Below, in pieces: positions 41,687-50,395 of a DNA stretch of 64,000 nt. The stretch comes from Deltaproteobacteria bacterium (GTDB lineage Bacteria > Desulfobacterota > Desulfobulbia > Desulfobulbales > Desulfocapsaceae): assembly GCA_026388715.1 (NCBI GenBank), contig JAPLJF010000006.1, forward strand, positions 62,001 through 126,000, written 5' to 3'. The position numbers and the translations under genes are program-made. The notes below the pieces were generated by a model that searched no databases, was not told the DNA's origin, and worked only from the letters and a program-made list of their open reading frames with translations. How positions within the stretch are numbered: the first letter of the stretch is position 1; every line of letters begins with the position of its first letter.

Positions 41687-42847
41687 ATGAAGAAATCTGA
41701 AACCAGTTTGTTCTGTGCTGATACCAAGATGAAAGGTGCCGTTTATCATCAGGCAGAGATCTTGCACCAGAAGTGCACCCGTTGCCAGGCCTGTGTCAGC
41801 CAGTGCGCTTTTCTACAAAAATATGGAGCGCCCGGTGACATTGCCGCCTCCCTGCTGGCTGGAGATTCGACGATTGATCCCTTTGCATGCAGCCTGTGTA
41901 ATCTGTGCACAGCGGTCTGCCCGGCCCAAATTGCCCCAGGGGCTTTTTTTCTGGAGATGCGCCGTCAGGTCATGACCCGTGACAAGCTTCCATCCAAGCG
42001 TTATAACCCCATCCTCAAATACGAACGGCGCGGCAGCTCCCGGCTCTTTTCCTGGTATGGCCTGCCGACTGGCTGCGACACCGTCTTTTTCCCGGGCTGC
42101 ACCCTGCCTGGCACCAGACCCGAGACCACCTGGTCAATCTATCAACAGCTCAAGAAGGACATCCCGCATCTTGGCATGGTCCTGGATTGCTGCCATAAAC
42201 CCTCCCATGATCTTGGACGGCAGCACTATTTCCTGACCTGGTTCGAAGATATGCGAGACTGGTTGATCAGGCAGGGCGTCCGCCACATCATTGTCGCCTG
42301 CCCCAACTGTTACAAGATTTTCCAGGGGTATGGTCAAGGACTAACCGTGCGAACGGCCTGGGAGGTTCTGGCTGAAATAAAAATCGAATTTACCTATCCT
42401 ACCGTTCCGCATGGCCGGATTACCGTGCATGACCCATGCCCCTTGCGTGATCACCAGGATGTGCAGCAGGCAGTGCGGACGATCTTGCTTCGCCTTGGGC
42501 TGAAGGTGCGGGAGATGCGACATTCCGGAAAAAACACTATCTGTTGCGGAGAAGGAGGTTCTGTCGATTGTGTCAACCCCGACATGGCCGGGAAATGGGG
42601 CGCAATCCGCAAACTTGAGGCCGGCCGGGATCTGGTTATTACTTACTGCGCCGGATGCGCCGGCTTTCTGGCCAAGGCTGGAATAAAAGTAGTCCATCTG
42701 GGTGATCTCTTGGTCAACCCTGAAAAGGCCCTGACCGGGAAGGCATCGGTGGCCAAAACGCCCAGGACTTATCTCAACCGGATCAGCTTGAAAAGAAGAC
42801 TACAAAAGGCTATGAAAACGTACCATGAAAAATTCCGGCATGGATAA
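41687..42847 (+). CDS. (Fe-S)-binding protein, HdrD/GlpC-like with CCG domains
   Basis: 386 residues. Two [4Fe-4S] ferredoxin sites: CTRCQACVSQC (about 30-40) and CSLCNLCTAVC (about 67-77), each followed by Pro or hydrophobic. Two CCG-type cysteine clusters follow (LDCCHKPSHDL, CPNC, and NTICCGEGGSVDC, YCAGCAG) as in heterodisulfide reductase subunit D and glycolate oxidase iron-sulfur subunits. Cytoplasmic electron-transfer or thiol/disulfide role; the partner is not encoded here. The rhodanese upstream suggests sulfur metabolism. Confidence 0.85.
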   Translation: MKKSETSLFCADTKMKGAVYHQAEILHQKCTRCQACVSQCAFLQKYGAPGDIAASLLAGDSTIDPFACSLCNLCTAVCPAQIAPGAFFLEMRRQVMTRDKLPSKRYNPILKYERRGSSRLFSWYGLPTGCDTVFFPGCTLPGTRPETTWSIYQQLKKDIPHLGMVLDCCHKPSHDLGRQHYFLTWFEDMRDWLIRQGVRHIIVACPNCYKIFQGYGQGLTVRTAWEVLAEIKIEFTYPTVPHGRITVHDPCPLRDHQDVQQAVRTILLRLGLKVREMRHSGKNTICCGEGGSVDCVNPDMAGKWGAIRKLEAGRDLVITYCAGCAGFLAKAGIKVVHLGDLLVNPEKALTGKASVAKTPRTYLNRISLKRRLQKAMKTYHEKFRHG

Positions 42848-42939
42848 TGAAAACCTGACACACCATCCGCGAGGTCTTGGCAATAAAGGCCCAGATCACG
42901 AGATCAATGGCATTCCTGTAGCGCTCCCTGGAGCTGACA

Positions 42940-42993
42940 GATAGTTGAAACGCGGTTGCAGAAAGTTATTGTTTGTTTCGCGTTTCAACTATC
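42940..42993. terminator. Bidirectional terminator-like hairpin
   Basis: GATAGTTGAAACGCG (42940-42954) and its perfect complement (42979-42993), loop of 24 bases, followed by TCTTTC. It sits between the Fe-S gene and the convergent htrA gene. Confidence 0.55.
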
Positions 42994-43012
42994 TCTTTCA
43001 TCCGGACTTATC

Positions 43013-44473
43013 CTACTTCACCCCCAGCACCACATACTGACTGCGATTGCCGGTGCGGATCAGCAGCAGAATATTCTCGGCGCTGCTGGTTTGCTGCACA
43101 GCCTGTTGCAGTTCCTTGAGATTATGCACCGGCTGCCGGTTGACCTCTTCGATCAGGCCACCAGCCTGAATACGGGCCAGTGCCGCCGGAGTGCCGGGGG
43201 CAACTCCGGCAATGAGCACCCCTTGACCTAAAGCGTAGCCAAACTGACGAGCCAGATCAGCATTCAAATCCTGGAGTGACATACCCATTTTTTGAAAAAT
43301 CTGAGGTTGCTGCGGAGTTCCCAACTGGGTCATCATATCAACTGGTTGCTCCTCAACCTGGATGGTCAACTTCTGTTGCTTTTCATTGCGCACAAAGGTG
43401 AGATCAACCTTGGTTCCCGGAGGGGTCATGGCCACCCGGTTGCGCAGATCCGAAACATCCGTCACCGGTTTTCCATCATAGAGAATAATCACATCACCCT
43501 GTTTAATTCCAGCCTTGTCTGCCGGAGAATCCTTGCTGACCTCCGTCACCAGGGCTCCGGATTTCTGGGTTATCTTGAAGGAACGGGCAAGCTCACTATT
43601 CATATCCTGGATCGCAACCCCCATCCAGCTTCGAGTGACCTTGCCATGGGCCAACAACTGACTTTTCACCGTCTTGGCCATATTAACCGGAATGGCAAAG
43701 CCTATGCCCATATAGCCGCCATTGCGGGAAAAGATAGCCGTATTGATCCCGATAACCTGTCCATGGATATTGAGCAGCGGCCCCCCTGAATTGCCGGGAT
43801 TGATGGCAGCATCAGTCTGGATAAAATTTTCATACTCATTGATACCCATGTGGTTCCTGCCCTTGGCGCTCACGACTCCTACCGTCACCGTGTGATCCAG
43901 GCCAAAGGGGCTGCCAATGGCAATAGCCCATTCCCCGACCTCCAGTTGATCAGAATCACCCAGAGAAAGATAGGGGAATTTCCGCCCGTCACTGACCTTG
44001 ATCAGGGCCACATCGGACTGCGGATCAGTGCCGATCACCTTTCCCTCCAGCTCCTGATCACCTTCCAGGCGCACGGTGATCTTGTCAGCATTTTCAATGA
44101 CATGATTGTTGGTCAGGATATATCCGTCCTCACTGATGAGAAACCCTGACCCCGCCGCCTGTGGTTTAACTTGCTCGGGGGATTGAGGCAATTTAAAGGA
44201 TGGCCCAAAAAAGTACTTGAAGACAGGATCATCGGAAGGATCGAACTGATTATCAGGGCTCATCCCAACTTTTTTCTCAACCCGCACATGCACCACCGCT
44301 GGCTCTGCTTTCTTGACCACAGAAGAAAAAGCCTTGGCCGATTTATCAAGAAACTGAATATTTTCATCCTCGACAGCCATACCGGTGGCCGGGAACCAGG
44401 AAAGGCCAAGCAAAAAGACCAGGAAGAGAGAAGAAATCAAGGGTGAAACTCGTTGTCGCATTCCTCTGTTCAT
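43013..44473 (-). CDS. Periplasmic Do-family serine protease (HtrA/DegP)
   Basis: 486 residues from ATG at 44473 with AAGGAGG upstream; the longer frame would lack a proper signal start. Signal peptide SLFLVFLLGLSWFPATGMA. Catalytic triad: His in TNNHVIEN, Asp in SDVALIKV, Ser in GNSGGPLL. Two PDZ domains follow: the first with SGALVTEVSKDSPADKAG and the second ending near YVVLGVK. Degrades or refolds damaged envelope proteins. Adjacent to, and in the same orientation as, the Bat operon. Confidence 0.95.
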   Translation of the reverse strand: MNRGMRQRVSPLISSLFLVFLLGLSWFPATGMAVEDENIQFLDKSAKAFSSVVKKAEPAVVHVRVEKKVGMSPDNQFDPSDDPVFKYFFGPSFKLPQSPEQVKPQAAGSGFLISEDGYILTNNHVIENADKITVRLEGDQELEGKVIGTDPQSDVALIKVSDGRKFPYLSLGDSDQLEVGEWAIAIGSPFGLDHTVTVGVVSAKGRNHMGINEYENFIQTDAAINPGNSGGPLLNIHGQVIGINTAIFSRNGGYMGIGFAIPVNMAKTVKSQLLAHGKVTRSWMGVAIQDMNSELARSFKITQKSGALVTEVSKDSPADKAGIKQGDVIILYDGKPVTDVSDLRNRVAMTPPGTKVDLTFVRNEKQQKLTIQVEEQPVDMMTQLGTPQQPQIFQKMGMSLQDLNADLARQFGYALGQGVLIAGVAPGTPAALARIQAGGLIEEVNRQPVHNLKELQQAVQQTSSAENILLLIRTGNRSQYVVLGVK

Positions 44474-44512
44474 GATGTTGTGTCCTCCTTGTACAAATGA
44501 GTAAAGATTCTT

Positions 44513-44570
44513 ATTAGGAGCCGCTCTGGTCATTCAGACGGCAATGTTATTTATTTACAGCGTATTACCT
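44513..44570. repeat. Family A copy between htrA and batE
   Basis: ATTAGGAGCCGCTCTGGTCA ... GTTATTTATTTACAGCGTAT, matching the downstream part of the copy at 13124-13224. The batE stop codon lies inside its right edge. Confidence 0.5.
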
Positions 44571-45404
44571 GCTATTTTTAGCTGCCATTGTCATGGCAAT
44601 GGGTTCAAAAGATGTATCTGGAATCCAACCGCTCCCGCCTTCCCTGGCTCCCACGCTATTCGGCCGTCCCTGGCCGTCGCCGCTCCCACTGCGCCCGTTT
44701 TCATCTTTGATCAAGGCATAATTGTCGTGTCTTTTGATGATTCGGACCAGACGGCCTTCCTCGATGAGACCCGTGCTTGCAGCCCCGTCAAAAGGAGAGA
44801 TCAGCAGAGAAGTCTTCGCAAGAATAACAGCCTCCTGCCACTTCTGGTACTGGATCGCAATCCCGACGGAACTGATACCAAGCAACAGCAGGCAGGCACC
44901 GGTAAGGGAATACGAAAGCCTGGTTGAGAGGGTAAAATGCCAGGTCGCAAGATGGAGCAGGGCAAGCGCGGCCAGCAGAATCGCCACCAGCACGGCCCAC
45001 TGGTTGAGTCCCAGCAGGGTGCCTGCCTGGTGAACAAGGGGGACATCCTCTGGCAGAAGTCCTTTATCTTTGCGCAGCATCTCCAGATTGTGGCGAATAT
45101 CGACATCACCTGGGGCCAAACGCAGGGCCCGCTCGTATTCCAGAACCGCCTTGCCGGTCTGCCCGTTTCGGGCATAGCTGTTTGCCAAATTATAGCACAG
45201 TGATGCTGAAAAACCCGCACGGGCGATCAATGCCTCATAGAGCTGGATGGCCTTGGCCAAATCACCAGCTTCATAGGCCTTGTTGGCCTCAAGAAAATCC
45301 TGATTGCTATTCTCTTGTGCCGAGCAAGGGACAAACAGACCGCATGACATCACCAAAAGCACCAATGCCGTGACTGATATTTTCAGTTTCAGAATACCCT
45401 TCAT
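44565..45404 (-). CDS. batE: BatE-like TPR/SH3 membrane protein
   Basis: 279 residues. Signal/anchor at the N-terminus, TPR-like repeats (about 33-105, AGDLAKAIQLYEALI and following), two membrane helices (about 130-185), then a bacterial SH3 domain (LIEEGRLVRIIKRHDNYALI). Its last strand is split: after KDEN comes GRSGSGDGQGRPNSVGAREG from a family B repeat, then GWIPDTSFEPI, the normal SH3 ending. Last gene of the Bat operon; it overlaps batD by 4 bases. Bat proteins are linked to aerotolerance and stress in Bacteroides and spirochetes; the mechanism is unclear. Confidence 0.82.
   Translation of the reverse strand: MKGILKLKISVTALVLLVMSCGLFVPCSAQENSNQDFLEANKAYEAGDLAKAIQLYEALIARAGFSASLCYNLANSYARNGQTGKAVLEYERALRLAPGDVDIRHNLEMLRKDKGLLPEDVPLVHQAGTLLGLNQWAVLVAILLAALALLHLATWHFTLSTRLSYSLTGACLLLLGISSVGIAIQYQKWQEAVILAKTSLLISPFDGAASTGLIEEGRLVRIIKRHDNYALIKDENGRSGSGDGQGRPNSVGAREGGSGWIPDTSFEPIAMTMAAKNSR
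44629..44692 (-). repeat. Family B repeat inside batE SH3 domain
   Basis: The coding strand reads GTGGGAGCGGCGACGGCCAG then GGACGGCCGAATAGCGTGGG and AGCCAGGGAAGG. It aligns with the batD copy over about 50 bases with one 3-base gap. The flanking Asn-Gly/Gly-Trp of the SH3 strand would join directly without it. Confidence 0.65.
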
Positions 45405-47350
45405 CGCAACTGCCTCAGCGCATGTTCCAGTTTTCCGGCATACTCAGCCAGTTCCTGACTGCTGAGAATATTCCCCACATAGGCGCCGCTTTCGGCCGTG
45501 GCAAAGAGGGCAATCAGTTCCGAATCAGTTGCCAGACGCTGGCGCAGATCAGCAAGCGTGATAGCCGCTGGCCCTGTCTGCCAGAGCAATCCCAACTGTT
45601 CCTGAATAGTCCGACGGCAGATGGCAAGAAAATCGCGGCTGTTGCCCTGTTCCTGGGCCTTCTTGATCTCCCGTAATCTGAGTTCAAGAAAACGCGCCAT
45701 CTCCCGCTGTCGGCAAAGGACAGGATTGCTGGTCAGTCGCCTTGCCCGGATCTTGAACAGGGTCACCGCGACAAGCAACAGGAGCAAGATCAGGACGACC
45801 ATCTGAAAGCCGGTCTGGCTAATGAGCGGAATAAACCCCTGCTGAAGGGAACCCATTTGCTGATGCAGGGGGGCCAAGAGGCTTGCCGCAGCATCAGACC
45901 GTCCTGACTGATCACCGTTACTCTTTTGTGGCATTGTTTTCCCGGCTCCCACATCAGGCCGTCCTTGACCCTCGGTCGCTCCTGCGCCATCATCGGCGCT
46001 CACGTTTTCACTTTTTTCCGAACCCTCTGTCTTATTGTGGCGCAGAGGAATGGGATCAGTGTGCAAGGTTTGATATTTTTTGGTCTCCGGATCAAAGAAA
46101 CTGAAAGAGAGAGATGGGATCGAAGTCTTGTCTCCACTCCTGGCAATAATAGCCTGTTCAAAGACCTTCTCCCCTTGCCCCAGACCCCCCCCTGGCGTAA
46201 ATTTAGCAGAGGGTGGATAGCTCTTCCACCCCTCGGCCTGACTCAAAACCGGGGCCTCAACCCGATCAAAATTCCCTGTGCCGGCAACAGTCATGGTCAG
46301 GGTAATCGGATCGCCAGGCCCCACATCTGTCGGTTGAGCCTTTACCTGCAGCTCAAACTTGCCAATGGCCCCGCTGAAATCTGCCGGTTTTCCCTCTGAC
46401 GGCAAGGACAGCACCTGAAGGGTCATATCCTTGCTGACAATCTGTATCTTTTTTTCCTGCACCTGTTGCTGATTAAAAAAATCGGCAAAGAGATCATTGC
46501 CAAAAAACGGGTCACCTCCCATGGGTGCGCTCCGGCGGCGGTTGTCAGGGAGGAGCAGAGTGGCCTCAATGGCAACACTGACGCTGTGCCTGCCCTCTTT
46601 AATACCGGACAAGGTTCCGGGCCAGGTGAGAACGGAATAGGGAATATTGCCGACCATCTCTTCAGTCTGCACCGGTTCCTGCTTGGACTCGGTGAGGACA
46701 AAACCGTCACCATTCAGACGGGGCTGGCTATTGAGAGTGGCCCTGAGTCCCCTGCGAAAATAGGCCTTGATCTCGATGGGAAGGACCTCGCCAGTATAAC
46801 TTTCTTCCTTAACCGGACTGATCCGCAGAAAGGCCATCTGCTCCTTCTCCCCTGCGGTCTGAATTTTGCTCTGGGATGGCGGAGCAATTCCCCCTCCCTG
46901 CTGGTTTAGCAGGGAGGGGATACCTGCAGCAGCAGGAGTGACTTCAAAGGTGATTGCCTGGGTCAGCAATTGCTTGCCGTCAACCGTTATGGCAATGGGT
47001 GGAATGGTAAAGGGCCCAGGCCGTAAGGCCATAACTTGAAAAAGAAAGGACTTCATTGAAGATGAAGACCAATTAACAATCTGTGTCTGTTTAAACTCTC
47101 CCCCTTTCACAAAATCAAGGCCATCCACCGACGGCAACTCGGCAATAGTTCCGTCTGCGTCATTGATGATGATGGTCAGGGTAGCTGTTTGATCAACGGA
47201 GAAACGCCTGGCATCAAGAGACGCGGAAACAGACGGGGCGCCATGGGAGACCGTGGCAAAACCCAGAATAGCCAGGGTCAGCAAAAGGGCCATGCAGCGG
47301 ATTCGGCCAATGGTTCTGTTTTGTCGTGTACGTCTTACCAGTCTTTCCAT
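45401..47350 (-). CDS. batD: BatD-like oxygen-tolerance protein
   Basis: 649 residues. Signal peptide (LLLTLAILGFATVSHG), three Ig-like beta domains (VSASLDARRFSVDQTATLTI start; QVKAQPTDVGPGDPITLTM), a low-complexity stretch (about 450-500) that includes a family B segment, one membrane helix (MVVLILLLLLVAVTLF, about 535) and a cytoplasmic tail. This matches the BatD family. Overlaps the batBC gene by 16 bases and batE by 4. Confidence 0.88.
   Translation of the reverse strand: MERLVRRTRQNRTIGRIRCMALLLTLAILGFATVSHGAPSVSASLDARRFSVDQTATLTIIINDADGTIAELPSVDGLDFVKGGEFKQTQIVNWSSSSMKSFLFQVMALRPGPFTIPPIAITVDGKQLLTQAITFEVTPAAAGIPSLLNQQGGGIAPPSQSKIQTAGEKEQMAFLRISPVKEESYTGEVLPIEIKAYFRRGLRATLNSQPRLNGDGFVLTESKQEPVQTEEMVGNIPYSVLTWPGTLSGIKEGRHSVSVAIEATLLLPDNRRRSAPMGGDPFFGNDLFADFFNQQQVQEKKIQIVSKDMTLQVLSLPSEGKPADFSGAIGKFELQVKAQPTDVGPGDPITLTMTVAGTGNFDRVEAPVLSQAEGWKSYPPSAKFTPGGGLGQGEKVFEQAIIARSGDKTSIPSLSFSFFDPETKKYQTLHTDPIPLRHNKTEGSEKSENVSADDGAGATEGQGRPDVGAGKTMPQKSNGDQSGRSDAAASLLAPLHQQMGSLQQGFIPLISQTGFQMVVLILLLLLVAVTLFKIRARRLTSNPVLCRQREMARFLELRLREIKKAQEQGNSRDFLAICRRTIQEQLGLLWQTGPAAITLADLRQRLATDSELIALFATAESGAYVGNILSSQELAEYAGKLEHALRQLR
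45941..45985 (-). repeat. Family B repeat inside batD
   Basis: The coding strand reads GGAGCGACCGAGGGTCAAGG then ACGGCCTGATGTGGGAGCCG GG. Encodes GATEGQGRPDVGAG in the linker before the membrane helix; shares GQGRP.. and ..VGA with the batE copy in the same reading frame. Confidence 0.6.
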
Positions 47351-49365
47351 GTTCTTTCTTTTCCTGTTGCCTCTCCATTTTCTTCTTTGGGGACAAAATT
47401 CAGCTTGCCTTCTTCATCCTTGAGGCGGCTCAGAAGCTGCCTGGCCTCTTCACCCGTCATCTTGCCGGACTGGCTCCGCTGCCTGGCCTTATCAGCAGCG
47501 GTCTCTTTCTGCTGCTTTTCATCATTTTGGGCCTCAGTAGCTTGACCAGCCTCTGTTTGCTCGGGATGCTGCTCCTTCCCGGCAAGCTTCTCTGCCGATT
47601 GTTCTTTGGAACCAGCCTGATCACCAGATTTTTTTTCTGGTGGGGATGATTCATTCTGGGTAGCAGCGGGATCCTTTCCTTGCTTCTGGCCCTGATTATC
47701 CTGCTTTTCCGGCTGCCCCTGCTTCCCTTCCTGGCCCTGCTGATCGCCTGCCTGTGGCTTTTCCTTTTGTTGTTCCTGCTGTTTTTCCTGCTTCTGTTTG
47801 TCGTTTTTATCCTGTTGCTGCTTCTCCTGCTTCTGCTTATCCTGCTGCTGTTTCTTCAGCTCTTCCAGCCTTCTGGTAACCAAATCCCGATTTTCCTTGC
47901 TGTCCCTGCCCTGCGGGTGCAGCTTGAGGCTGCCCTCATAGGCATCAAGCGCCTGCTGCCATATCTTTGCCGCCTGCTGCGGCTCCTTCGGCAGGATCTC
48001 TTCCCCTTTTTTAAACAGGGCGTTGCCCAGATTATAATAGGTCTGTTCCTGCAGACCAAGGTCTTCACTCTTGAGGGCCTGAGTAAATGAGGTAATGGCA
48101 TCATCAAACAGATTATTTTTATAGGCCGCCGTCCCGGCATTATAATTTAACCTGGGATCATCAGGATTTTTTTTCAAGGCCTCGGTATAAAATTTCGAGG
48201 CAGCAAGAAAATCCCCGTCGGCAAAGGCCTTTTCTCCTTTTGAGGCAGAGGCCGGATCAACTCCTGCCAAGGTGATCAACACGATCAGGGCCACAGTATT
48301 CCGCTTCATCCCCCTGCGCCCCGCGGTCTTTATAAATGGCAGACGCAAAGAACGTTCCGATTTACGACCGCTGATGATAAATTCCACCATAAGCAGCAGG
48401 ATGGCCACACCAAGTGGCCAACTGAAGCGCTCCAGGGGTTCCTTGTGCTTCTTTTCTGCCAGTTCTTTTTTAGGAATAAGGGAGAGTTTCTGCTGGTAAA
48501 TGTGCTCCAGCCCCTCGCCATTTTTACCCAATGGCACATAAAGTCCGCCTGTAGCCTCGGCTATGGCAATGAGAGCTTTTTCATCCAGCCGTGAAGTGAT
48601 GAATTTGCCGGACTCGTCCTTGACAAAATTACCCGGACCGCCAGCCGGTAGCGGAATCAGTTCCCCTTCGGTCGTGCCCACGCCCACCGTAAAAATGGTC
48701 ATGCCATTCCGGGCGGCCTTGGTGGCCGCCGCCAGGGCATCACCTTCCAGATTTTCCCCATCAGTGAGCAGAATCAGGATCTTGTAATTGGCGTTTCTTC
48801 CTGCAAGAGAAGATTCAGCCTCGGCAATGGCCTTGCCCAGATCCGTCCCGCCCTTGGGAATAGTGGTAGTATTAACGGTGGTCAGCGACTCCTCAAAGGC
48901 GCTGTAATCGATGGTCAACGGACACATGAGAAAAGCCGATCCGGCAAAGGGCAGCAGACCGACCCGATCCCCATCCAACTGGCCCACAAAATCAATGATG
49001 GCCAACTTGGCCCGCTCCAGCCGGTTGGGACGGATATCCTCGGTCAGCATACTTTTGGAGGTATCAAGGGCAAAAAGGATGTCAATGCCCTTGCGTTTGA
49101 CCTCTACCCACTTGAATCCGTATTGCGGCCGGGCCAGAGCCAGAAAACAGCAGAACAGGGCCAGTAGCCACAGCCCTTTTTTCAGCAGCCGTCGCCGGGG
49201 AGAGATGTTACGGGTCAGACGACCCAGAAGATGGGCGGCAACAAAACGCTCCATCTGGACCTGTCGTTGCTGTTGCAGCGTGCGCAAGAAAAAGATGATC
49301 CCAAGACAGAGCGTCAGACCGGCCAGAATCCAGAATGGTTGGGCAAAGTGTATCACTTGGTTCAT
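47335..49365 (-). CDS. BatB-BatC fusion: vWA membrane protein with TPR and Q/K-rich tail
   Basis: 676 residues. Residues 1-330 are BatB: two N-terminal helices, vWA with MIDAS DTSKSM (about 99-104), then PKGGTDLG and LTDGENLEG, and a helix near 315. At about 350 a second signal-like segment starts the BatC part with TPRs (GDFLAASKFYTEALKKNP, LNYNAGTAAYKNNLF). About 490-600 is a Lys/Gln/Glu low-complexity region, with a charged tail (MTGEEARQLLSRL). In many genomes these are two genes, so fusion or a missed internal start at MKRNTVALIVL is possible. Confidence 0.88.
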   Translation of the reverse strand: MNQVIHFAQPFWILAGLTLCLGIIFFLRTLQQQRQVQMERFVAAHLLGRLTRNISPRRRLLKKGLWLLALFCCFLALARPQYGFKWVEVKRKGIDILFALDTSKSMLTEDIRPNRLERAKLAIIDFVGQLDGDRVGLLPFAGSAFLMCPLTIDYSAFEESLTTVNTTTIPKGGTDLGKAIAEAESSLAGRNANYKILILLTDGENLEGDALAAATKAARNGMTIFTVGVGTTEGELIPLPAGGPGNFVKDESGKFITSRLDEKALIAIAEATGGLYVPLGKNGEGLEHIYQQKLSLIPKKELAEKKHKEPLERFSWPLGVAILLLMVEFIISGRKSERSLRLPFIKTAGRRGMKRNTVALIVLITLAGVDPASASKGEKAFADGDFLAASKFYTEALKKNPDDPRLNYNAGTAAYKNNLFDDAITSFTQALKSEDLGLQEQTYYNLGNALFKKGEEILPKEPQQAAKIWQQALDAYEGSLKLHPQGRDSKENRDLVTRRLEELKKQQQDKQKQEKQQQDKNDKQKQEKQQEQQKEKPQAGDQQGQEGKQGQPEKQDNQGQKQGKDPAATQNESSPPEKKSGDQAGSKEQSAEKLAGKEQHPEQTEAGQATEAQNDEKQQKETAADKARQRSQSGKMTGEEARQLLSRLKDEEGKLNFVPKEENGEATGKERTWKDW

Positions 49366-49405
49366 TAGACGTTAAAGATTGAATCAAACCTTGATGGCTT
49401 GCTGA

Positions 49406-50395
49406 TCATGGCAGCCGCTTCCGGCTGCCCACAAGTTCAAACCCAAGAAAAATAAGAGCCGCACCCACAAACCAGGGAAAAAGCTCCCGATAATGTTCAA
49501 ATTTTTTAATGGTCCTAGTGGTAGTCTCCATACTATTGATCTCGGCATAGACCTTTTCAAGAGACTTAGTATCGGTTGCCCGAAAATAGCGCGCTCCGGT
49601 CATTGCGGCCACCTTGCCCAGGGTCTCGTCATCAATATCCACCTTCATCCGCATCAGTCGTTTCCTGCCGAATGAATCCACTACCGGTATGGGAGCCTCG
49701 CCTTTGGTGCCGGCGCCAATGGTATAAACCTTTATCCCCAGTGCCTCCGCGGCCTCAGCCGCCACCAGCGGCGGCACGGCGCCGGCGTTATTCATGCCAT
49801 CGGTAAGCAGGATGAGGATATGCGATTTCGCCTTCGGGTCCTGCAGCCGGTTCACCCCAACACCAATGGCCGAACCGATGGCAGTCCCATCCTCCACCAT
49901 ACCGATGGCAAGTGAACCCAGCCGCTGCAACAGCCAGTCATGATCAAGGGTCAGGGGACTGACCATATAGGGTCTGCCACTGAAGGCCAGAAGGCCGATA
50001 CGGTCATTGGGCCGCTGTTCGACAAATTGCTGGATCACGGATTTAACCACATCCAGCCGATTGACAGGTTTACCTTGCAGGGTAAAATCGAGCGCCTCCA
50101 TGGAGCCGGAGACATCCACCGCCAGCAGGAGATCAATGCCGCTGGCCTCGATCTCGGTGGTGGTATTGCCCAGTTGCGGCCGAGCAAAGGCCAGGATCAG
50201 CAGGGCAAGAACCAGGAGTCTGAGGACTGCCAGCAGACGACCGGGTCGGACCTTGCGACCTTCAGCCAGAAAGGCAACCAAAGATATTGTGGAAAAGACC
50301 AGGGCCGGGGCCGCCCCTTTTTTCCCTCTGATAAGCGCCAAAAGGGGCAGCAGGGCCAGCAGCCATAACAGTTGCGGATAGAGAAAACGCATCAT
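49406..50395 (-). CDS. batA: BatA vWA-domain membrane protein
   Basis: 329 residues. Helices at 5-20 and 55-75, vWA with MIDAS motif DVSGSMEAL (about 93-101), DGTAIGSAIG, and LTDGMNNAG, and a C-terminal helix (FVGAALIFLGFEL). It pairs with BatB. Part of the minus-strand operon moxR-DUF58-DUF4381-batA-batBC-batD-batE; its start overlaps the end of the upstream gene by 4 bases. Confidence 0.92.
   Translation of the reverse strand: MMRFLYPQLLWLLALLPLLALIRGKKGAAPALVFSTISLVAFLAEGRKVRPGRLLAVLRLLVLALLILAFARPQLGNTTTEIEASGIDLLLAVDVSGSMEALDFTLQGKPVNRLDVVKSVIQQFVEQRPNDRIGLLAFSGRPYMVSPLTLDHDWLLQRLGSLAIGMVEDGTAIGSAIGVGVNRLQDPKAKSHILILLTDGMNNAGAVPPLVAAEAAEALGIKVYTIGAGTKGEAPIPVVDSFGRKRLMRMKVDIDDETLGKVAAMTGARYFRATDTKSLEKVYAEINSMETTTRTIKKFEHYRELFPWFVGAALIFLGFELVGSRKRLP

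Noticed and set aside
47680-48090. Hydrophobic Leu-rich reading frame on the plus strand
   Set aside because: It is the complement of the Lys/Gln low-complexity region of the BatB-BatC protein, which always yields such a frame.
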